Part shown: positions 21,289 to 34,700 of the stretch, piece by piece
Layout: each line of letters begins with the position of its first letter
How positions within the stretch are numbered: position 1 is the first letter of the stretch
Source of the DNA: Cercis canadensis
Taxonomy: Eukaryota > Streptophyta > Magnoliopsida > Fabales > Fabaceae
Direction of reading: 5' to 3'
Assembly (NCBI GenBank): GCA_003255065.1
Contig: QAOA01003028.1
Span: forward strand, 1,256,351 to 1,320,350
DNA length: 64,000 bases
Made by a program: the position numbers and the translations under genes
Notes under the pieces: generated by a model
The model's database searches: none
Seen by the model: the letters and a program-made list of their open reading frames with translations, nothing else
Told to the model about the DNA's origin: nothing

Positions 21289-24198
21289 ATGGCAGCGAAC
21301 CCAGAACACAATCCCAACCCTCGTTTTGATCTGATAATCCTCGGAGCCTCAGGTTTCACAGGCAAATACGTAGTCAGAGAAGCTCTCAAATTCCTCAACA
21401 CCCCTTCATCCCCTCTCAAAGCTATCGCCTTGGCAGGTCGCAACCCTGCAAAGCTCACCCAAACCCTTCAATGGGCAACCCGATCCAACACCCCACCTCC
21501 TATTCCCATTCTAACCGCCGACACCACAGACCCACCATCGCTTCGCAGCCTCTGTGCCCAAACCAAGCTCATTCTCAATTGCGTTGGCCCCTTTCGCCTC
21601 TACGGCGAGCCTGTTGTCGCCGCCTGCGCTGTAACCGGGTGCGATTACTTGGATATATGCGGTGAACCTGAATTCATGGAAAGGATGGAGGCCAAGTACC
21701 ACGACAAGGCCATGGAAACGGGTTCTTTGGTGATTTCGGCATGTGGGTTTGACTCTGTTCCTGCTGAATTCGGCTTGATGTTCAATTCCAGGCAGTGGGT
21801 GGCTCCTTCGGTGCCGAACCAGGTCGAGGCGTACCTCAGCTTGGAGTCTGAGAAGAGGATTGTTGGTAACTTAGGGACGTTTGAATCGGCGGTTTTGGGC
21901 GTGGCCAATGCGAAGCAGTTGCAGGAGCTGAGACGGTCGAGACCCAGAAGAACTAGGCCGGTGGTAAGTGATATTTAGCTTTGAATTTGTTCGATGAATT
22001 TCTATAGTGGTTGTTCTGAATTTATCGGCGTTTGGCGTAGTTGAGGGGAAAGTTCAATTACAACTCTTTTGATTCTATTATTGGTACTTGATATGATATT
22101 CATTGAGTCATAATTTGAGTGTTTTTAGTCAATAGTTGACTAGTTGTTGAGAAAATTCCAGAATGAAAGAAATTGAGGCATCATGTCATGGCAAGTACTG
22201 TGAGTTATTGAAGATTTGGTTGTGGTATCTCTATCAGTTTGGTGCAGAAGCTGGGTTAAACATGGTAGCTTTAGTAATTCCAGAGGAGGAAATAGTGCCA
22301 GGTGGAATATTTTTTTGAGTTTTGACAGAAGTGGCTGCAATAAAACTTGTTGCATCCACAAGAGTCTAAAAGCAGCATTCAGCTAAGATGCAATTGGTGG
22401 CATTTGTGGTAAATGTGTGGAAATGGGGTTCTCATAGTGGTAGGGGGAGTTTGATAGAGTTATTTCATTCTTGAATATGGCAAATATTTCTGCTTGTGAT
22501 TTTGTTCTTTGTAATGTTGATAACAGCTTAAGCAATGACACAATGGGGCAACTAGAAATTGTATTTTAGTGATGTTAGAAAGCTAGTGATGATTGTAGAA
22601 GTACGTCAAAGGCACCAGGATGACTGGTGAAATGATGAAGGTACTACTATATATGGAGTATTTTCCTTATTGTGAAGCAAGTGTGCATTTCGGATAATGT
22701 ATTCTATCATAGAGGATTTAAGACACTTAGTGAGTGTACTTGCAAATTGCTCTAGTAATAATATGGGACATCAAATAATGTGGAGAGTGTAAAGCAAAGT
22801 TCAGAAAATAAGGACAGGACATGACCTGTACATATAAATTAGAAACCACGTAATTATTTAAATATGGGTAAATGAATATGGAGTTACTTACACTTATTTA
22901 TCTAAAATCCATGCGTATTAAAGTGTAACTGATATAAACAAATAGTGATTATGTATATGCTCTTTATGTCTGAAATTAAAATTGAAAAAAAAAGGAAGAA
23001 AAAAGAAAACCTTGACACTTCTATCATAACCAAGTTCTATGTAGTTACTGATTGGTGACTAGAAAGGAAAAATCGAAGTGCCTATAACTAATAACTTCTT
23101 CATTAAATGTAAGATGTATGTTGTACAAGTGCATATCTGTAATCAGAAGTAGGCTGTCATATGCAAGCATGCTATGTAGAGTATGAAAAACTGTCAGCTG
23201 TTTTTCTAATAACACATGGAACACCAGAGACTTTATTCTGAGTACCTATAACTACTTTTTTTATTTAATAATTTTTAATCCTTCCTCCTCTTTTTCATCT
23301 GTGAGTGAACTGTGCACATTGTTAATTACATTAATTTGGACTCTGAAATTTTGACCTCTCACTGTCCATGAACCATTTAATGTCTCAAATTTGATCCCCT
23401 TGAAGCAATGTTACATTGTCTATTGGCATGGCATTCCTCTTTTTCTCTTTTTGTTTATGATTCTAAACCGTGCGGTTATGACAACTTTTGTTTTTATGAT
23501 TGTAGATTCCTGGGCCCCCTCCTTCCAAAGGACCCACTATAGAACACCAGAAGAAAGTCGGTCTCTGGGCAGTGAGGCTACCTTCGGCAGATTCAATTGT
23601 CGTCCGAAGAACACTAGCAATTCTAACAGAAAACCCCCATGGCCTACCTGGGTTGAATGAGAGTGCTGAGATGGTTGAGAAAAGGGCAGCCTTCTGGTCA
23701 GCTGTGAAGCCAGCTCATTTTGGTGTGAAAATAGGCTCAAAATCTTTGTTGGGCATTTTCCGATTCATTACAGTTGGAGTTTTCATTGGTCTTTTAGGAA
23801 GTACTGCTTTTGGGAGGTGGCTTCTATTGAAATTTCCTTCAGTCTTCAGCCTCGGGTGGTTCAAGAAGAAGGGTCCTTCTGAAGAGGAGGTGGAAAGTGC
23901 TTCATTCAAGATGTGGTTTGTTGGACATGGTTTTAGCAATGCGAACCTTGCTTCACAGGGAAACACAAAACCTGATATGGAAATTATAACGAGAGTAGTG
24001 GGACCTGAAATTGGATATTTGACTACCCCAATAATTCTTATTCAGTGTTCTCTTATCCTTCTTAGTCAACGCGAGAACCTACCAAAAGGAGGATCTTTCC
24101 CTCCAGGGATTGTATTTGGTCCAACCAACCTTCAAGAAAGACTTCAACAAAATGGGATATCCTTTGATGTCATCTCAAAGAGCACTCTTTCTTCTTGA
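21289..24198 (+). CDS. Saccharopine dehydrogenase-like oxidoreductase
   Basis: Two exons, 21289-21963 and 23506-24198, with a 1542-bp GT-AG intron in phase 0; product 455 aa. The start ATG sits in a good context (aagccATGGCA). Residues 14-25 (LIILGASGFTGK) form an NAD(P)-binding Rossmann motif. Further conserved blocks are LILNCVGPFRLYGEPVVAAC, GCDYLDICGEPEFM and SACGFDSVPAEFG. A hydrophobic segment at about residues 306-325 (LLGIFRFITVGVFIGLLGS) could insert in a membrane. The family resembles the saccharopine dehydrogenase fold and human SCCPDH, but it lacks the lysine-ketoglutarate reductase partner domain, and its true substrate is unknown. From memory the Arabidopsis match is At5g39410 (454 aa). 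There it neighbours PTEN1, which also lies in this window. Confidence 0.93.
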
Positions 24199-25125
24199 TT
24201 GATGCAGTTCCATCTTTTAGTCTTGATATAATAAGGATAGAAGAAAACTATACTCGACAGAACACGGGCTTACAGTAAAGAAGGGAAAGAACACGGTATT
24301 GTTTCTTCATTTTGTATGGCTGCGTTTTGTAAAGATAACTATAGACTATAGTTTTAATGCGATTTGGCTTCACCTACCCCTGAATCATCAATTAACTTAC
24401 TGCACATATTTTGTGGTGGATTTTAGTTATGATATCCTCATGGCTGATTCTCCTTGGAAATAATGTGATACAGTGTGACCAACGGCAAATTCCATATTGC
24501 ATCCTTTGTTTGCTCTGTGGTTGTGTTGGTTATTTTAATTTGCAGGGTTCTCCCCAAGTGTGTTAATCAAAGTCTCGACTGCAACTGTTTGAGGGCTTGT
24601 ATTTCACATAATTCCATCGTTTCGTCTTTAACCAACTCGTATTCTCTTCTCACTTTATTCTTTTATCTCTAAACTCGGTTTCTTATCTTTAAATACCTTC
24701 ACTATTTTATTTATTATCTTTTTCTTTTTTAAAAAGTATTTTGTGTGGGAAAAAGCTTTGAAAAATTCACCGATTATTAAAGGGTGGTATCAAATACAAT
24801 ACTCTCTTCTTTGGGCAGCGCTCGTCTACAGCCCAGATGTAGCATTTCTTGCATGATATTGCCAAAATCTTGACATGGAAGGGCCTAAGTGGGGTTAATG
24901 GCAAACTACATGGCCCTAGAGTGCTAAAGCTATATTTAAGACGGTACCGCTTGTTGGTCTATTTACTGATGAAATAAGCACACTCGCATAAGCAATTAAG
25001 CAGAGCTATCTTTCAAGGCTTCAACTGAAGCTGCTATAGCATAGCTGATAGCTGTGTTTGTGTGGTATCTCCATTCTCCTATCTCTTGGCGCGCTCTAGC
25101 TAGTAGATATCCGTTTGCTCTTGCA
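24199..25125. other. Intergenic region, oxidoreductase to SpoU
   Basis: The 3' flank of the oxidoreductase, then about 500 bases without coding signal, leading into the SpoU gene's likely 5' UTR (about 24950-25125). Both genes are on the plus strand. No repeat family was recognised. Confidence 0.5.
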
Positions 25126-27875
25126 ATGAGCGCTTGCAAAACCCTTGTCCGTACGTCCTTCTCTGTCTTGGAATGTGGCCTTGGCACTAATCGACGTTCC
25201 CTGTGTCCGGTGTCTCCCTTCCTTTTCCTCTCTTCCCTCCTTCCCCACACCCATGCCAGATTAAGGGTTGCTTCCAGAAGATGCTTTGCTTCTGCTCAAG
25301 GCGCCGCTTCAATAGAACCCATAGATTACACAGACGAAGCTNCTCTGTCTTGGAATGTGGCCTTGGCACTACTCGACGTTCCCTGTGTCCGGTGTCTCCC
25401 TTCCTTTTCCTCTCTTCCCTCCTTCCCCACACCCATGCCAGATTAAGGGTTGCTTCCAGAAGATGCTTTGCTTCTGCTCAAGGCGCCGCTTCAATAGAAC
25501 CCATAGATTACACAGACGAAGCTTTACCCACAAATTCAATCATAGAACCCCCTGAAGACCAATCCAAAGACACCGTCGAACACCTGCTCACCAACAAAGA
25601 TGATGTTACAAAGTTGATGAAGATGGAGCGCAACTCTCTTCATTTTGATTCCGATAGATGGTTCCCTTATCTTGATAGCTTCAAATCCGGAAATGGTTAT
25701 CTGAAAAGCAGTGAGATTTTGGAGGCGCTTGATCCGTACATCATGGATGTGAGGAAGGAGAGGTTTAGGAATGTCGTCAGAAACCGCAGCTATTCGGTTT
25801 GTTTGGTAGTGGAGGGGCTAATTGATTTTGGGAATGTTTCTGCTGCTTTTCGTTCTGCTGATGCGCTTGGGTTTCAGTCTGTTCACGTCGTCGCCTGTGA
25901 CAGCTCCAAAAGGTGTAAAGATATTGAGGTGAAGAGGGCTTGTTTTGATTCTTCAATTCGTGCCTTAACAAGTTTTGGATTTGTGGGCTGTGCTTGTTTT
26001 GATTACTTTTGTTTTTGAAGTTTCAGTTCTGTTTCTAGTAGCCATTATTCTGTTTTTGTAATATCAAAGGAAAATAGTGCTCAACATCATTTTTTTTTTT
26101 TTTTGGTTGATTTGCATTGAGGTTCGTATTTTGTGTGGCCTTAGCTTAACTTTAGGCTGCTGTCAGAAAATTTATGGAAAAATTGGCTGTTAGCTGTAAA
26201 TATTATAAATGTTTGCTTTTGAATCTGTGATAAGGTATGTGTATGCTTAGATGATGATTATAATGTATTGCATCATCTTTAAAGAAGCTTTTAGATGATT
26301 ACTAACAAACAACCCGCAAAACAACTGTTATCATGACTAGAGATTATAAAAGGATGCATGATTCTAGTTTGGCCATAATCAATCATCAACCATCTTAATT
26401 AAATATGTTGTTTTATCTCAGTAGCTTAACCTGACTTTCTTATTGCAGGTATAGAGAAAATCGCCATGTAAGCATGGGTGCAGAGAAATGGTTGGATATT
26501 GAACTGTGGGACTCTGCCAAGGAGTGCTTTAAAGTATTAAAATCACGTGGTTATCGAATTACCACAACACATGTGGGAATGGATGCGGTATTCTTTGACT
26601 TTGCTATTTTTGTTAGTTCATATCTAGAGAATGTGTAGTCAATCAGTAATCATATATTTGGGGATTATATGCATATATAAATGGATTTTTTCAGTATTGT
26701 ACCGTTTTTTTGTGGTTATCTATAATAATCACCAGCCAAAGTGTTTAGATTGTGTAAAGTATGGTTGACTGACCTTTTCCTGCTGTTTATAGGTTTCCGT
26801 TTATGACATGGACTGGTCATGCCCAACTGCAATAGTAGTCGGGAATGAGAATAGGTCATTTTCTTCATTCCTAGCTCTTGTCTATCTAAAAATTAACAGA
26901 TGACTTATTAAGTAAAGCTGGTCCAGTCAAGTTGAGGCTCTCAATGGTTAATTTGATAAATAGTTAGGAGATCTTTGGCAACCTTGACACTGAAATAAAT
27001 GCTAAATAGTCATTCTGTCTTACATTGGAGTCCATTTTTCTGTACAATTTTTGAATATAGCCAACAGTGGTTAAGCTCTTATTGCAGGGGAATTAGTGAT
27101 GAGGCTTTGGAGTTGTCTGATTTGCACTGCAGTATTCCAATGAAAGGGATGGTGGACTCTTTCAATGTTTCAGTTGCTGCAGGAATCCTCATGCACCATG
27201 CTGTTTGTGACAGAACATCTCGTATGGTAATCATTGTAATTATATACTTTCTGTAGCACATGAGAAAAAAATTTATGAATTCTGATTTTCTTTGATGACA
27301 CCATAGTTGATCGTTTTTGTCAGTCTGTTAGTCTTTACATCTGAATCAAAGAGCAGTCGTGCTTTCATCAAAATTAAAGAATTAACACATTGCTTGCTGG
27401 TGTGCTAGTAAGTTTGATTGAATTTGTAACCTCAGACAAATTGGCTAATTGGTTTAAGTGTCTTATAGACTCGTGCTTCTATTCCTAATTATGTTGTAAT
27501 GTTGCATTGGCATTGTAATCATTTTCCATGTAATTGCTGTGCTACAGATGTATATACCTTCATTTCCCCGTCGAGCATTCCAATCTTCTTTTAATCTGCA
27601 ACAATCTTTATATCCGATTAATTAGTTTATATCTGACATTAGCTCAAGCCTAGTTTTTTACATCTGTACATTATTTAGAATTGTTTTAGTTTGTTGGATC
27701 ATTTTTGGACTCTCTGCAGAATTTAGACTCTCCACAATATTTTCAGGGTTGTCATGGTGATCTGACATTACAAGAAAGCCAAATCCTACTGGCAGAGTTC
27801 TCGCTGCGCCATAGCAAGAGTGCAATTAGTATTGTCCAGGAATATGCGAAGCGCAAGGCAGCTCTATTGACTTAA
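25126..27875 (+). CDS. SpoU-family tRNA/rRNA 2'-O-methyltransferase (TrmH fold)
   Basis: SpoU enzymes methylate the 2'-OH of RNA ribose using S-adenosylmethionine. Five exons: 25126-25912, 26449-26587, 26793-26854, 27088-27226 and 27747-27875, all introns GT-AG. Exon 1 contains a 181-bp block given twice around the N at 25342. As printed this shifts the frame. Counting the block once restores phase and yields 357 aa. The N-terminus (MSACKTLVRTSF, then many Ser, Leu, Pro, Arg) looks like an organelle transit peptide. SpoU motif 1 is FGNVSAAFRSADALGF (about residues 175-190), motif 2 is VVGNENRGISDEAL (about 263-276) and motif 3 is IPMKGMVDSFNVSVAAGILM (about 282-301). The Asn/Arg of motif 1 and the motif 2 loop that build the SAM knot are present. 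From memory it matches At4g38020. The RNA target is unknown. Confidence 0.9.
25161..25523 (+). repeat. 181-bp duplication inside SpoU exon 1, split by an N
   Basis: Copies at 25161-25341 and 25343-25523 differ at one base. Coding phase fits the family only if one copy is removed, so this is very probably an assembly or haplotype-overlap artefact. Confidence 0.9.
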
Positions 27876-28776
27876 CATATATCACAGGAAGCCAACTTCT
27901 CTATATGAATGTTGGCATCTTCTTGGGAGTATGAAAAGAGGAAAGAAATTAAAGAAATTCCCATATATGACTGACTCCTGTAAACCAACAAAGCAAACAC
28001 AAGGCTGAAGTGGCCGGAAGAATCGAGCACAGGGCTCACAGTCGGCAAGGAGGATCTTACATTACTATAGATACCATGCTTCTGTTTACAATGGTTTGCG
28101 GGTAAGTAATTATTGTAGTCTAGTAAAAAGTTCTCAGGTGATTTTATTGTTTGTTGGATTTGGATCTGATCATGTTACAAAAACTCATGTTGAGGAAAAA
28201 TGTTGACATGGTAGAACACTATCAATGGTTTAGATGAGTTTTAAATTAAATACACAGTTCAGATAAACAGAACATAACCGGTTCCAATCCCAACTTTAGG
28301 CTACCATCTGTACTTCCCTAAATATAACAATTTAAGGTGCATCCAATCCCATAAGTTCTGACATTGGAGAGTTGCAGCCCTAAAGCTATTATTTACTTTC
28401 AAAATGAGAATTATGTGCAACAATGATCAACTCAAGTCTTGGCTGTCTGAGATGGCAAAGTTTTTATTTTCCAACTTCAAAGCATGTGGAAAAGCCATAC
28501 CAAGAAATTAAAGGCCAGTCCTATATCCTATAATGATGGAAGTCAAGATGTAGTAATGTAAATTATCTTGTATAAAAGGAACTTACAGGTGTTTCAATCA
28601 GATAAGTTCTTTACACTAAATGTTCTAAATATCTTTACAATCCTCAAGGATGCTTATAGTAATTAACTTAAATTTTACAAATTGCATAAGCTTAAAGTAA
28701 ATACGCTCCAGGTCTAACAATACGCCCGTAGTATAAATCCCATTCAATTTCAAAAACTAGGAAACCTATAGCGTTC
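27876..28776. other. Convergent 3' region between SpoU and PUB1
   Basis: About 900 bases between two stop codons of converging genes. It should hold both 3' UTRs. No coding signal, RNA gene or recognised transposon was seen. Confidence 0.5.
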
Positions 28777-31700
28777 CTAATCAATCAACATTTCCCCAGT
28801 GGTGGTCTGAATTGTGGCCTTGGTACTCTGTATGCTTAGGCCTTCACTGCGTTTCTTCAATTCCTGGGATTTGACAAACTCTTCAATTTTTGCCTTCAGT
28901 TCATTGTCAGGAATCAGCATATCCGCAGTAAGATGAGAACGGTTGAATGGGTCAGTCTGCATAAGCAACCAATTAAATAGCATAATTAGGGAAACTCTGA
29001 TCTAATATAAAATCAGTATTGAGGAAGAAAAGGTCAAAGTGGTACATTATCACTAAGAAGATGCCTCTGAATGACAGGACGGTCAACTGTGATCCTTGAG
29101 GAAGGTAAGATCACTGGATCTTTCATCATAGTGTACTGCAATAGAAAAATAGGTCAGGTTTTCCCAGCCATCAATAAAGATTTTTTTTTCAAAAAAAATA
29201 ATTGCTAATAAATAATCCATAAGAATGAGAGTCTACTTCACACCCAAATCTCCCCCCACCTAAAAAAGGGCCCCCACAAATAAATAAAAGAAAAAAATAT
29301 GCATCTACAGCATAATGCAGGCTCTTGTCAACTGGGTAAAAAAAGAGCCTGAAAACATACTTGAATTGGATCAAGGAATTCATCTGGTATTTCTCCTAGA
29401 GTAGCTTCGGCATCCATGGCCTCAGAAGCTGCAACTTTCGCTTTACCACCAAGTTCAATAAATTCCTGTATAATTCTTCCATCCTCACCTATTCTCCGAA
29501 GGACATCTGCTGCAGCACTAAACAACTGCAGGAAGTTCCCAGTGTCATTGTATTAGGTTATGGTAATTTAGGGCAAGAACAACTCCTTGAGAACAATCTG
29601 TAGTTATTGAAAGTCTAACAACACTTACCTGATCATTGTATGATCGACCATCCTTGGAGATGGCCGCTGGAAAGATATTGTTGGTATCACCCCTTGCCAG
29701 ATGAACGTACATGTGCACAATCTTCAAATAAACAATTCAAAGATTAGCAGTGATTTTTCAACAGATGACGTAAAATACCAGCATATGATATACAAGATTC
29801 TGGTGCCACATAGGTAGAAGTGGAACTCTACTAGTAAGTAGATATCTCCTTTAAAGAGGTCTCAAGTTCAAACCCCTTCAACCAACCATCATTAATATAA
29901 AATGAAAAGGTTGAAAAGAATTTGGCAATGAAATGACCCAACCAAATTAGATGTCCAAAATGGTTGTGTTCTCAGCCTGTTAAATGTCACCCAAGGCATA
30001 ACTTAATAGAAGCCCACATCCACAAGAGAGTCTCCATTACGAGTGGTCTAGATGTAAATTCATTGATTGGGTACTAGTATAGACATGATCAATTAATATC
30101 ATAACAGCATATTACTCACAATCTACTTAAATACAGCGATTTTACTGCTCCACAAGAACAGCTGGAGTAAGTTTAATTTAAGTTCAGGGTTAACGTCTTA
30201 TGCCTCATTTTGAGGCATAGTCCACAAATAGCAACAAGCAAATCAATTAATTTAACATAAAACCTATAGATCACTAAGCAATAGCATATTATCTCTCCAA
30301 AAGTTACTATAAAAAAAGAATGTTTGAAATAAAATCAATGCCAACCTGTTTAAGCAAATGCTTTGGACGAAATTCATATTTTTCAGGATCTTTCAGACTA
30401 AGCGATTTTCTTTGAGGACCCACCAGTTGCAACAGAAAGTAATTAAGCATGCTGGCTACTCTTTCAACCTTGAAAGTGGAAAAATAAGAATAAATTCAAA
30501 AGAAGAATATGGAAACTCTGAGAAACATTCTAGTTTAGCCACTGAAACTGTTCTTTGAGATAAATAACATGCATAGGCTGGAACAAGAGAGAAAGAAGTT
30601 ACCATCTCAGGAAGTAGGAATGGAACTGTAATCTGCTCTGAAGTGAATGCAAGCATAGTCACATCTTCGTTTGCCAACTTCATATCTATCCGAATAATCT
30701 GCAAAATCATCCAGTATCATATGCTTCATAGGTGTCTTAAAGTCATGAGCAAAATTAAGATACATTTTAGATACACAAATCAGACAGACATTTTCTTGAG
30801 AATGGAAAAGCCGGGTCCTCTCCTGCCTCTCTTGAGCTGGTCGTTGCTCCCATTCAGCTGTATTTGACATCTCAGCCTCCAATTCTTTTAGTTCAAGAAT
30901 TTTGTTCAGACTTTCGTCAAGAAGATAGATGCTATCATTAATCAGAAAGTTTAAGAAATTCAGATAGACACCCTTTTCCTCTTCTTTAGCAATCTGGAAG
31001 AAAATTAAATTTAGCATAGAATTAGAGACAGAACATATACTGTGAAAAATGATCAAATGTGTTTCATACATTACCTGTCTCCAAGCATTACGATGACTAG
31101 GGACCTGCCACAGGTATTCAAGGAGTTCGGCAATGTTATGGCGGATGTTAAACTTGTCATAGAACTGCAACACGCAAATAACAATTAGCTAAAATATAAA
31201 TGATTTCAAATTACTTCAACCCATGTCATATGCGTATCAAAGTAAATGCGTATGCATGTAGGAAATCATAAATGGGAGAATTACAAAATATGAGCAATAA
31301 GAAATGGTGGAACGGTTTCAAATACAATTCAACAGTGCCCCTGACTTAGCTGGTCAACATATGTTTGGGATTATCGTGAAAACGACTTTTTTTATTTGAC
31401 AATGAGTGAACAGGATCACTATCATGACTCACATGGTCCTCCTTGTTCATGCTCAAGCTTGACTTTCGAGATAATCATCGAGAAGAAAGTGATATACAAA
31501 CAATATGTAGTTGCTCCTTATAATAATTTGTAAATTTACAACATCAAAACACCAATTAGGTGTTTGTGCCATCAAGATAGCCTTGAGATGTAGCCAAACC
31601 TGGGTGTGAGAACCAGTGAATTCGATGTCAACATAAAGCTTCAAAAGATTCTTCACAAGATACTCAAGAGACAGTTGGTGCCCTTCAAATAGAGTGGCTG

Positions 31701-34700
31701 TAGCAGATGAGCCGCTGCACAAAGAGGTGGACAAGGAGAACACAGATGTACCCAATTATTCAACTTGAAGTCTTCAAGCAAACCAAAGCAGTAATAGTAA
31801 CAATAACAAAAAATAAATAAATAAATAAAATCAATTTCCCAGTGTAGTCAAAGGCCCCCCGGCCCTCAAGCCAGGCCACCAAGGGGATCATTGCTTCCTG
31901 ATGCTTCAGGTGAGGCCCCTCAGTGAAGCCCTTGACTCCTTGTCCCTCAAATTGGGAGAGGCACTTCAGCAACTATTGAAACCCTTTTTTTTTGGTGGCT
32001 TTTAGAAGGCAGCCAAATAGGAAAAATACTAAAAGCCCAGCCGAAAAAGAAGTTAGAAGTGAAATTAAAGAGGGATAAAGTGGTCAAAAGGCTAACTCAA
32101 GCCACAAGACTGAAGATGTTGAGGCTGATTCAGACCAGACAGAACAAGATGTTGAAGGATATAAATCCAGTGAAGGAGAAGGAAATGAAAGTGATGAAAA
32201 CTACAGAACTGATGATGCTTTTTTTGGCCATGGAACTGATGATTCAATTGATGAACTCTGGGGCTGTTTTATGTTTCTTTCACGAACAAAAAGGGGCTGC
32301 CTAGGGTTGTTTTCTCTGTTTTTCTGATGCATATTAGCGCTGCCACATCCTTTTTCGTTTTGAACTAGAATCTTTATGACCTTTATCATGCTTTATCTTG
32401 AACATGGACTGTTTTATCTGAATTTTATCCTCTTTAAGTTAATTTTTATGATAGGGTAGTTAAAATATATCTAATTCTTTGCCTATATATATATGTTCTT
32501 TAGCCCAATTTTAGGCCTTGTTTCACTCAGGCTAGCACTTTTTTAGCGCTTCTTGCCTCAGCGCCCTAGATCTCTGTCTAGCATCTTAAGGATGCCTTTG
32601 CCTTTGACAGTAGTGGAATTTCCAAATTTATGCAAAAGAAAGACACCAAATCACCTCCTACGGGGCATCCAGCAGTTCAAGACTTCAACCATTTTTGCTC
32701 TCAGATATGGGTTTTTGATATAGTTAGGACTGGCCATGAACATAATTATAGAGTTCATAAAATCATCCTGCAGAACAAGAATATAAACGCATTATATGGC
32801 AGAAACAGAAGAATGAGAGAAAGGACCAATTCAAATAAAGCTTTTTCAGGTAAAACCTACCAGCACAACACCATCTAAGGCTTTTGGAATCCGGGAAGCA
32901 AATATGAGGAGTTCCATGGCATCTTCTATAAAATGCTCAGGCATAGCTGCAAATGCCATCGGGCAAGTTGATGGTAGAGGCATTTTAAATCCACCAACCA
33001 AGCCAACCAACCAAACCACCATCAGGCGATAAAAGGTAAGTGCATTCTGAATAAGTGTGTTATCCTAAAAAACAAGCAGAAGAAAATAAATCCAAAATTG
33101 GATTGTTGAAACTTTAAGCAAGAGAAAATACTTGAATAAAAAGAATTAAAATCATGATCACATAATCTGATTGGTGAACAAAGCACCAAACTTCTGAAAG
33201 AGTCCAAGTAGTAAGTGGCTGATTAACCATCTTTGGTACAATATGACACACTCATCCATTTAATCGATCACACAAATGGATTGCCTTTCACAATGAAAAA
33301 AATGCATTTGTAGGTTCCATGCCCAAATGCCACATAAAAAATTGACAACGAAAACCTACTAAGAGAGACTATAAAAAAGTCAAGCTTATTGGTTTTCTAA
33401 CTACCAACATCTTACAGGAAAATGACAAGCTCAGAAGCAACTTCATATCATTTGTATGGATACGACTGCATGTGATTGCAAAGATAAAAGCAACTTCATA
33501 TAAGGAGAAAGCAAACCTACCCTCAATATCTGAGCTTCATAACAAAGCTTTTCCTGTGAGTACAACTCTATTTCTTTTTCTAGTCGAGATATATCCAACT
33601 CCACCTGACGAGAGGGGGACTGCCCCTGCATTGCTTTAAGTGTGGAAAGAGTATCTTCACACCTAGAAATATCCTGATAGAATAAAACATCAAAGTTTAT
33701 ATTTTGGAAGAAAGCATAACAACTAAAAGCATTACAATACAAAGCACATAATACATAAGACACCATCAAAAGCAAGGCGTGATAAAATAACAATACCACC
33801 TTCAAAATCAACACCAACACGAGACTTGTGATTACCTGAACTAAGTGTTTGAAGTCAGAAAATGCTTTTAAAAGCCCTAAGTTGAGCACTCTTGCAGTCA
33901 TAAAGAAGCATTCACAGATAAATGGATATTTTGTCTTTTCAGCATGTGATGCTGGCTTTGCAGTTGCAGGCTCACCAGCATTACAACTACCAGAACTGGT
34001 GGCTTCTTGAGATTGTTTCAAACGTTTCTCACCATCATTATATTGATTAATGCCATCAACCTTAGATGGTTTGTCACTGTTAAGCCATTCAGTAACTTCT
34101 TCTGATGATGCATGAAGAGCAGTCAACCCTCTAGAACAGGTTCATAACGAAAAATTAGATATAGAGGTGCAAGAAACTTTCTGGAGAAAACTAATATTCA
34201 ATATACAAAGCTCTCACCTCAACTCCAAACGGTTTGAGTAGTGTACATATTTTGGATCAATTTTATCTCTTTTTGTTAAATTTGCATCTAAAAATGGCTC
34301 ACATAGACGAAGCATGACAGCACTGAGATTCACAAACATGCCTGAACTTGCACAAGACATGGGATCAACCTGTTAAAAGAAAAAGTTGTGTAGAGTAAAA
34401 TGTTAAATTAGTGAGGGGGTACAAATTACTTATATCTTATCATAGCCATAAAATAGAGAACAGGTATAAGTTAAGGAGGTCAACTTTGGTGTCAGAGATG
34501 AAAGCTAGAAAACAAATGCAAATAAAGAAAAAAGAAGAGAATCCCAGCTTAGATTCGCTTGTATGATTTATCTTATGCTTATCACACTTCAACTCAAAAA
34601 ATACAGTACACAGATGAAAATTACCTGTATATGAGCCCTGGATGCATTTTTATTGATGACATCTGCAAGATACTCAAGTACATTTTCACGAGTATCTGTA

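Noticed and set aside
25054-25446. Competing SpoU first-exon frames
   Set aside because: They are produced by the duplicated block and N. The phase-consistent model uses only one copy.
32059-32304. Lys/Met-rich open frame in the PUB1 intron
   Set aside because: It is an alternative frame of the hAT-like acidic tail.
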